Shown: piece by piece, positions 56,677 through 64,000 of the stretch | Numbering within the stretch: the stretch's first letter is position 1 | How the letters are laid out: each line of letters opens with the position of its first letter | Assembly (NCBI GenBank): GCA_032716605.1 | Contig: CM064485.1 | Location: 33,023,722-33,087,721, forward strand | Direction of reading: 5' to 3' | From: Paralithodes platypus | Lineage: Eukaryota; Arthropoda; Malacostraca; Decapoda; Lithodidae | Length of the DNA: 64,000 bases | Notes under the pieces: generated by a model | Database searches by the model: none | What the model saw: the letters and a program-made list of their open reading frames with translations, nothing else | What the model was told of the DNA's origin: nothing | Made by a program: the position numbers and the translations under genes

Positions 56677-56923
56677 CCCACGCACGCACACACACACACA
56701 CATGTACCCACGCACGCACGCACGCACACACACACACACACACACACACATGTACCCACGCACGCACGCACACACACACACACATATGTACCCACGCACG
56801 CACGTACACACACACATACACATGTACCCACGCACGCGCACACACATACACACACACACACATGTACCCACGCACGCACACACACATACACACACACACA
56901 CACACATACACACACACACACAA
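56563..56923. repeat. (CA)n with TGTACCCACG minisatellite
   Basis: CA tract in which CATGTACCCACGCACGCACG recurs about eight times at irregular spacing. All long frames here on both strands are repeat artefacts. Confidence 0.95.
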
Positions 56924-56949
56924 TACGTGATGCAGCAAAGATATATATC

Positions 56950-57790
56950 ATAGGTGACTTCTTAATGATGTGCTTTCGAATCCCTTGTATACTTCCTTGG
57001 AACTACATTCTATAATTCACATAATATATTCAGTTTTTTAATATATGAAATCTGTGATGAAGCTACAAATGGTTTTGAAGTACTCTGACTGGGTTGTGTA
57101 AGTGTTAAAGAACATATTGATGTGACCATATGAAAATATTGCCTTTATATTGCCATGATGTGTTTATATGTAAAGCAATAATACAGCTATTGCTTATATT
57201 TTATTTTATTATGTTGTTACTGAACTGTTAAGCATTTTGTTTCAACCAGTAACAAGTATACAGTATTTTCTTAAAGTTAGAGAAGCAAGTCAGAAGAGCA
57301 GCACACACCATGGGGTTATTGGGTTACAGATAAAATAACTACTAAGGCCAGGGTTCGAACATGTGAAGGGTAGGGATACAGTTAACCACTAGACTTCAGT
57401 ATTGGCTAGAAGGAACAATTTCAGCAAAACTACCTCTAGTGTATCTAAGGTGTCAAACTAAAGCCATTTTTGTTTGAAGACTTAAATTATTGTAGTCTAT
57501 GGGCAGAAATACAAGAAATTAACATGAACTATCATTTGAACAATAAACCATAATTTCATCTTTGTAAATACAGACATAAAGACTATACAGAATGGACTTG
57601 ACTTTCGTTCGATACTCAGCTATATTCCTCCCGAACCACAACCTGCGTGGATGATAAACTGTATCTGATCGACATTTGACTCTCTTATGCACTATATTAC
57701 AAGTATTATATTTTGGGATAAATTTAACAGCCAAGGTTCAGGGTTCGAGCCTCTGAAGGCTGAAACATTCTCTTCTAGACCACAGTGGAG
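56950..57790. other. AT-rich DNA with two tRNA-like patches
   Basis: Minus-strand B-box-like sequences (TGTTCGAACCC near 57353-57363, GCTCGAACCC near 57742-57751) each lie near a possible A box (TAGTGGTTAA; TGTGGTCTAGA). Neither folds as a tRNA. No other feature was seen. Confidence 0.35.
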
Positions 57791-57791
57791 G

Positions 57792-58009
57792 TTAACCCCT
57801 TCAGTACCGGTGCCCACCTTTTAACTTTATTCTGGCTACTATTAGACGATATAATTCAGTTTAAATAGGGCCTCCAGCAATTAACAGCTTCAAACTATAC
57901 CACTTGATCCTTTTAAATACCACAGATCCTTCTTAAGCTGCACACAATCGTCTAAATATAGCTAGAATAATATATAAAACAAATACGTTACCGGTACAAA
58001 AAATGTTAA
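57792..58009. mobile_element. Tm-A MITE (copy A6)
   Basis: 218 bp, TTAA at both ends; the left end TTAACCCCTTCAGTACCGG is almost the same as A1. Its inner arms (ATTAGACGAT and ATCGTCTAA) show that the whole element is a rough palindrome. Confidence 0.8.
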
Positions 58010-58169
58010 AAGGAAAATGCGAGCGGAATATTGGATATCGGTACCCCAGTGTATGGAAGTGAAATTCCAACCATTATTATAAATATATATATTTTTTAGC
58101 GAGAGAGGTGTCATATTTATATACAGTAACTGCACAGATTCACATAATATTAACACTGAGATTGCTTTT

Positions 58170-58380
58170 TTAACCCTTTCAAGATCCAATGCGCATTATT
58201 TTCTGTTTTCTGGCTATTAGTAGACGATGCTATTCAAATTAGGACGGGTATATGGAAGTCAAAAGCTTAATTGAGATAGTTTTTACCCTTTTGATTCCTA
58301 GAGAGCTTTCCAAAGTTGCATAAAACCTAATGATAGCCAGAAGAAAGAGTCACCATGCGTCATAATCCTCAAGGGGTTAA
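58170..58380. mobile_element. Tm-A MITE (copy A7)
   Basis: 211 bp, TTAA at both ends, with TTAACCCTTTCAAGATCC and, inverted, TTAACCCCTTGAGGATTATG. It is of the same subtype as A5. Confidence 0.8.
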
Positions 58381-58445
58381 TATATTCACTATTTCCCGAC
58401 TACTGGAGCATACACAACACAGACACTGCTTCCCCACCCACCTCC

Positions 58446-58535
58446 TCAAGGGGGGGAAGGGTATATTTAATGGTCGATTAATTAATGTATATATTATTTT
58501 GTTTAGTTTCCTCCCTAACTTAATAAAAAAAAAAA

Positions 58536-58566
<31 letters not shown>

Positions 58567-58798
58567 CACACACACCCTAGACCCCCCTCGAGATAAATTT
58601 GATTTTTTTTTCTCGATAGAAACATTTCCTCCTAAATTACAGTCTCGTTATCGCTCGCCAGGAAAAAAATCGACACCCTAATGGAACGAAAGGTCCTAAT
58701 ATTGACAAACAATGGGACGAAAGGTCTTAAAATCTTAAAACTATTGGGGCTAAGAATGAGAGTAAAGGGGGACCAGAAAAACAACCATTTCTCCTTAA
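58446..58798 (-). mobile_element. Tm-E MITE (copy E7)
   Basis: Left TTAA mutated to TCAA; right TTAA 58795-58798 is shared with Tm-A copy A8. An A run and (CA)n (58525-58575) interrupt it. Confidence 0.65.
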
Positions 58799-59014
58799 CC
58801 CTTTGAGTACCTGCGACGTGTGTTACATTGTATTCTAGCTATATTTGGATGATATTATGTATCTTAAGTAGGATCTGTGGTTGTTAAAAAGGTTGGTTGA
58901 GATAAGTTGAAGCGTTATTAATGCTACAGGTCCTTCCTAAACTGATTAACATCGTCTAATCATTGCCAGCATATACAGTAATTGAAAGGATGTCACCGGT
59001 ACTGCACGGGTTAA
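58795..59014. mobile_element. Tm-A MITE (copy A8)
   Basis: 220 bp, TTAA at both ends, TTAACCCTTTGAGTACC on the left and TTAACCCGTGCAGTACCGG inverted on the right. It shares TTAA with E7. Confidence 0.8.
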
Positions 59015-59423
59015 GCAGTAAATTGCCGTACGAGGGAAGAAAAGAGGTATATTATGAAACACTATGGTCAATTTGTTTGTACACTCGGATGTCATATAGC
59101 CTCCGGCCCACTCATAAGAATTCGTGGAGCCCCTATCCTTTTCTGTATGCAAGTGTGAGTATCTAGATTTATATTTGGATATAATTTGCCTTTCAATAAC
59201 TAGTATATATACTTTTGTAGTTGATGTATAGACAATTATATTCATAAATTTGTTTCTAGAGCAAAAGTGCCATTACTTGAAATAGGCGGAGACCCCGAAT
59301 ATTTATGAGTGAGCTAAGATTATGGTATCCGAGTGTACATTGGAAACCTCAGCAGCTGATTTCTCTATTCTTGCTGGGAAATGTGGAACTGATATATCTG
59401 CATCATATTATTGCCGAGATTGT

Positions 59424-60036
59424 TTAAGGGGAAGGTAGTTGCTTTTACTGGACCACTTCTCCCTCATGTTTAGCCCCATTAATTTTGAGATTTTAGGATG
59501 TTCGCATCACTAGTTTTTCTATTTTAAGACCTTTAGCCCCATTTCTTTGTCAATATTAAGACCTTTTGTGTCATTTTGGTGTCGATTTTTTGTCCTTGTG
59601 TGTGAAAAAGGCCGAAGGCCGTTTTATCTTTGAAATTAAAATGTAAAACTTGCAAACCAAACAAACCAAAACTGGGACAAGGACAATATAAAGTCAAATT
59701 AAATAATCAAAATCGCTATGTGGAAACAACGCTTACTAAAATTAAAATTATTAAATAAAAGAACACAATCCACCACATAGGGTGTACATTACTACATGAG
59801 CAAGTTAATCTGTTTCCCAAGCAAACTAATCGCACATATAACAACGCACTATCGTCACGCTATCGCTATCGCTCGCCAGGATAAAATCGACACCTAAATG
59901 GAACAAAAGATCTATACATTGACAAATAAACGGGGCGAAAGGTTTAAAACCGTCAAACTAATGGGACGAACGTCATAAAATCTTAAAGCTAATGGGACTA
60001 AATATGAGGGAGAAAAACAACGATCTTCCCCCTTAA
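59424..60036 (+). mobile_element. Tm-E MITE (copy E8) with nested insert
   Basis: TTAA at 59424-59427 and 60033-60036. The body is interrupted at about 59638-59868 by AT-rich sequence partly shared with 54600-54740. The GCCGAAGGCCG palindrome is partly kept just before the insert. Confidence 0.7.
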
Positions 60037-61146
60037 TGAGTTATTGTGAAGGTAGCATATGAGGGAGCTGTGGTATTATCATTCTTGTTATGTTGTTTTA
60101 TAACCACACCAGATTGAAAGTGACAAGATTATCTATTCTTACGTGTTCATTAATGTAATTGATTTCATTAATTAGGTATATTTGTAAGTTAATTTGTGGG
60201 TTGGTGGTATTACGAAATCATTCCGGTTCAGGAGTAATTCCTAGCAAACCTTCCCTTGTGGTTAAGGCCCCATCAATTACCCCTTCCATTCATGTAATCA
60301 TTAGGCTATCATAGTGCAGTTGGATATAAGTACATGCTTAGATTGATATCCAGTATTCGAAAATGGATATTATGTCGTAAGAGTGTGCTTAAACCTTTAA
60401 CTGTCTTGATAGCGTAATGGTTAGTGTGCTGGATTTATGTGTGAGTATCCTAGGTTCGAGTCCTGGGAGTTCCACATGTGTTCATTAATTTCATTGATTT
60501 CTTTAATTAAGATAATTTATAAGTTATTTTGATTATGGGTTGATTAACGCTACAGTATATTTTGGTCTTGGATTATGTTTCTCTAAAGTTAGGAATGTAT
60601 CAGAGTGAAAACTAAATTTACATTATAAGCCTATTTACTGAAAATATTAAAATCTACCAATCTTGTTCAGCAATTTTAAATAAAAATACAGATAACAGGA
60701 ATCCACGAAATTAACAGATTAATGGTATCGACACTGGATTTCAGATTCAATAGGCGCGCTCACAGAAGCCAACATCCGACATTTTAGTTTGATTAACTTG
60801 ACTGACGGCTAATTATGGGCCATAGTGATTATTAAATATATTACCAGGGCCCATCAATGTCAATTAAAGTAAACTTTGTTTCAACATTGTGCTTGTGAAA
60901 CGCCGTTTTCAGAACAATAATAGTAATTTCAAGGTCTTTCATCAAGTGCCATATTCTCCTTAGCCCATTGTTCCGAGATTCAAATGCGCTAGACTTACTA
61001 GACAAGAGTGGACATATTATATTACTGAAAGACCATTATCCATATCCTTGCTCAAGGGCTAGTGAAAACCTTCACGCCTGAGCAAGACTTGAACTCTAGA
61101 CTCCTGGGTAGGAAGTCAAGACGCTCTCCACTATGCTCGTTTAAGT
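60037..61146. other. AT-rich DNA with one tRNA-like patch
   Basis: At 60407-60473 (plus) an A box TAGCGTAATGG and a perfect B box GGTTCGAGTCC occur with a good T stem (CTAGG/CCTGG). The acceptor and anticodon stems do not pair, so it is a tRNA relic or SINE head. No other feature was seen. Confidence 0.4.
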
Positions 61147-61575
61147 TAAGGGGGGAGGTCACCTGTTTTTCGTTTGATCTTTCTCTCCTTTTCTCTCTTT
61201 CCCTAGCTTGTATCCATTCGGCCCCATTCAGCCAACTGTTTTAAGACGTTTATTCCCATCCAGTTGTCGATTTCTTCCTGGCTAGCGAAAGCGAACAGCA
61301 TTGTATGGAGAAAGCGAACAGCATTGTATGGAGAAAGCGAACAGCATTGTATGGAGAAATCCGGCTTCGCCGGAGACATTTTGCTATCGAAAAATTTACA
61401 AATTTAGCTTGCCGTCAAAAAAAAAATATATGCTGGCTCGCTACCGCTCGCCAGGAAAATATTGATACCTGGATGGGGGTAAACGTCTTAAAACAGTAGA
61501 CTGAATGGGGCTGAATGGATACAAGCCAAAGAGAGAGGGAGAGAAAGAGAAAAACAGTGAGGTGGGCTCCCTTAT
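61147..61575 (+). mobile_element. Tm-E MITE, divergent (copy E9)
   Basis: TTAAGGGGGGAGGT on the left and a mutated TTAT end on the right. The palindrome reads TCCGGCTTCGCCGGA. A 25-bp unit with GCGAACAGCATTGTATGGAG is repeated three times near 61288-61358. It shares GATACAAGC-type ends with itself in inverted orientation. It is more diverged than the other copies. Confidence 0.6.
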
Positions 61576-61619
61576 GTTCTCGTGTGACCCGGTATTCCTT
61601 AATGTGATAAATACTAGGA

Positions 61620-61971
61620 AAATACTACATCTTGAGCGTTATACAGTATACTAGTTTATAGAGAAATACTACATCTTGAGCGTTATACAGTATACTAGTT
61701 TATAGAGAAATACTACATCTTGAGCGTTATACAGTATACTAGTTTATAGAGAAATACTACATCTTGAGCGTTATACAGTATACTAGTTTATAGAGAAATA
61801 CTACATCTTGAGCGTTATACAGTATACTAGTTTATAGAGAAATACTACATCTTGAGCGTTATACAGTATACTAGTTTATAGAGAAATACTACATCTTGAG
61901 CGTTATACAGTATACTAGTTTATAGAGAAATACTACATCTTGAGCGTTATACAGTATACTAGTTTATAGAG
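61620..61971. repeat. 44-bp minisatellite, 8 copies
   Basis: Eight apparently identical tandem units of 44 bp, containing ACATCTTGAGCGTTATACAG and TATACTAGTTTATAGAG. There is no spacer, so it is not a CRISPR array. Identity implies recent expansion. Confidence 0.95.
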
Positions 61972-62322
61972 AAAGTGCTATTAGTGTAATTATTGTGTAA
62001 TTTGACAATATAAGTCGATTATTGCTCAAAATATTTCTCTTCTATCAAATTAATTGGGTTAGAGTATGAGGATCTTCACGATTATATATCAATGAAATTA
62101 GCTACGGTATATAGCAGTTACTCTGCATTAGTAAATGCAAAATAGTTTAATGTAGCACAGTAACTGATCTGCAATTAGTTGCTATAAAATATAATTGCAC
62201 GTAAACTATTAATTACATTTACAAGGAATAATACGGAAAAGAAAATGTAGGCCAACCTTCATTTCCTTATAGATAATGAGGTTATCCTTTACACACACAA
62301 AGAAAAAAACAAAGAATATATA

Positions 62323-62470
<148 letters not shown>

Positions 62471-63052
62471 TGCAAACGTATGTGCGGTTAGTTATTTTAA
62501 ATGTGTGTAATTATAAATGAAATGTAAGTGTGATTATGAAACAAAATATAACTAATGTTAATGGTTTGAAATGTAAGTGGGATTATGAAATGTAAGTGTG
62601 ATTATGAAATATAATATAACTAATGTTAATGGTTTGAAATTATATGGCATTAAAAACTGTAAGATTAAATGTGAAGTTTTGCGACATGGTAACACTGCTA
62701 TAATATATGTATGGCTCTTATTCATAATGTACCGTATATATTAATGGTATGCCTGTAAAGAAAGAAAGTATACGGCTGGCTACGACGTCTTTATGGCGGC
62801 AAATGTATTGAATATGCAATATAACTTAATAGTACGAAAGTTTGCTAAATATATGTGCAAAGCTGTGATCATAAGAGTATAAAATGTACCACGGCCATGA
62901 ATAAATGGTAAACTAGCCCACACGTGCTTCAATTATAGACCTAATAGTGTATTAATGAGACAATCCAAATGTACGACATGATCGATTACTTCTAAAGACA
63001 CCTGGCTGCAGATCGTGAATAGAATTAGGATCTTCTGAATAATACATATGTT

Positions 63053-63546
63053 ACGGTCTTTTTGAAAAAGTGGCCTTTTTGCGAAATGACTGGGAGCTTT
63101 GCAAAATGACCAAAAACCTAGCCTTTTTGTAAAATAACACTTAATGTCTGGCCCATTTGCAAAATGTCCAGCATATTGGCCTTTTTTGTAAAATTACCTG
63201 TGCCTTTTTGCAAAATGACACCAAACGTCTGGCCAATTTACAAACAAACAGCATATTGCCCTGTTGTAAAGTTCTAAATAACTGTAAACATAATTATATA
63301 TTTGTAAAAATTGGGTAGGCCTAATCGAAACAATATTATTTTTTAACATTTTAGGTTAGGTTAGGTTAGACGCTTGGTGTCATTTTGCAAAAGGGCACAG
63401 GTAATTTTACAAAAAGGCCAATATTCTGGACATTTTGCAAATGGGCCAGGCATTAAGTGTCATTTTACAAAAAGGCTAGGTTTTTGATCATTTTGCAAAG
63501 CTCCCGGTCATTTCGCAAAAAGGCCACTTTTTCAAAAAGGCCGTAA
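63053..63546. mobile_element. Foldback MITE with 175-bp inverted repeats
   Basis: The arms at about 63053-63228 and 63370-63546 are inverted copies starting GTTACGG(T/C)CTTTTTGAAA. Each arm is itself built of imperfect repeats of GGCC-TTTTTGCAAAATGAC. The loop contains three GGTTA units (TTAGG-type). There is no transposase. The superfamily is unknown. Confidence 0.75.
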
Positions 63547-63617
63547 CACATACACCTAATGAAGGCGTTCAGAGAAAAAATAATTAGTGCAGGATGTCAA
63601 ACCGAGACTATTTTGTT

Positions 63618-63918
63618 TTAAGGGGACAGTGGCTGTTTGTGTGGTCTATTAATTAATTTATTCATATATTTGTTTAGTTTCCTTTCTAGACCTCCATCAA
63701 GCTTAGAAAACCCCCCCTCAACCCCCCTTCAAGATAGATTTGAACATTTTTCGGTAGAAAAATGTCCCGGCCAAAGACCGATTTCTCCTAAAATTACAGG
63801 CTCGCTTTCGCTCGCCAGGAAAAAAATCTACACCTAAATGGCAGGAAGGGTCCTAATATTGACAAAGAAGTAGGGTGAAAGGTTATAGAATCCCCAAATT
63901 AATGGCACCAACGTCTTA
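63618..63918 (-). mobile_element. Tm-E MITE (copy E10), truncated at TTA
   Basis: Left TTAA at 63618-63621; matches E6 up to ACGTCTTA at 63911-63918 and then breaks off. Sequence after TTA begins TGCCCCTTTCCCACTGG and runs to the window end. This probably marks another insertion whose far end, with the rest of E10, lies outside the window. Confidence 0.65.
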
Positions 63919-64000
63919 TGCCCCTTTCCCACTGGTGAGACAAGTCACGATTTTCGTCGCCGAAACCAATAAATTGGCACATTCGTGACATGTCTCAACA

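Noticed and set aside
56460..56953. Overlapping frames rich in Cys-Val or His-Thr
   Set aside because: Product of the (CA)n/TGTACCCACG repeat, open on both strands.
60407..60473. Possible tRNA gene
   Set aside because: A and B boxes and T stem are good, but acceptor and anticodon stems do not pair.
61620..61971. CRISPR-like array
   Set aside because: Units are directly tandem with no spacers, in a eukaryotic context.

Overview
The window is eukaryotic, gene-poor and almost wholly built of transposable elements and simple repeats. I find no convincing host protein-coding gene, rRNA or functional tRNA. The mix suggests a marine arthropod, most likely a decapod crustacean, but this is inference and not proven. 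It rests on long (TA)n, (GA)n, (CA)n and (GT)n tracts, Penelope-like, BEL/Pao, Tigger and several LINE families, and short TTAGG-type telomere-like patches. In the entries below, five families of small TTAA-flanked elements are labelled Tm-A to Tm-E; these labels are mine.

Layout. 1-5.2 kb: Tm elements, (GA)n and a pair of tRNA-derived SINE-like copies. 5.2-11.4 kb: two Penelope-like elements (PLEs) head to head. PLE1 is on the minus strand, and its 3' UTR is split by a 3.4-kb insertion with hAT-like ends. PLE2 is on the plus strand and is inactivated in at least three ways. 11.4-16.4 kb: AT-rich DNA, CR1-like LINE 3' ends and one Tm-B element. 16.4-22.9 kb: a BEL/Pao LTR retrotransposon with a 5-bp target duplication and an internal pol deletion; its 3' LTR holds a 1.5-kb element inserted at TTA. 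22.9-25.4 kb: more CR1-like 3' ends, then an array rich in AAGGTCA. 26.2-34 kb: nested LINEs (I/Jockey-type and CR1-like), SINEs and a third PLE fragment. 36.1-36.9 kb: a foldback element. 37-42.6 kb: a Jockey-like LINE carrying five Tm insertions and a 54-bp tandem repeat inside its open reading frame. 44.7-47.3 kb: a Tigger/pogo DNA transposon with a long transposase ORF. 47.3-52.2 kb: foldback and LINE copies in plus orientation with nested inserts. 52.2-64 kb: Tm-A and Tm-E copies, minisatellites, microsatellites and a long inverted repeat.

The most interesting signal is structural. Tm-A to Tm-E are all bounded by TTAA or slightly mutated TTAA. In the Jockey-like LINE, removing the element together with one TTAA restores the interrupted reading frame, which is the hallmark of piggyBac-type transposition. 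Three families of unrelated body sequence (Tm-B, Tm-C, Tm-D) also share one end design. A dyad-symmetric box lies about 16-19 bp from one TTAA end and is repeated 44-45 bp further in. No piggyBac-type transposase is visible in the window, so they would have to be moved in trans.

All functional calls come from reading the sequence and general family knowledge; no database search was possible. Boundaries without a target duplication or sequence match are approximate.
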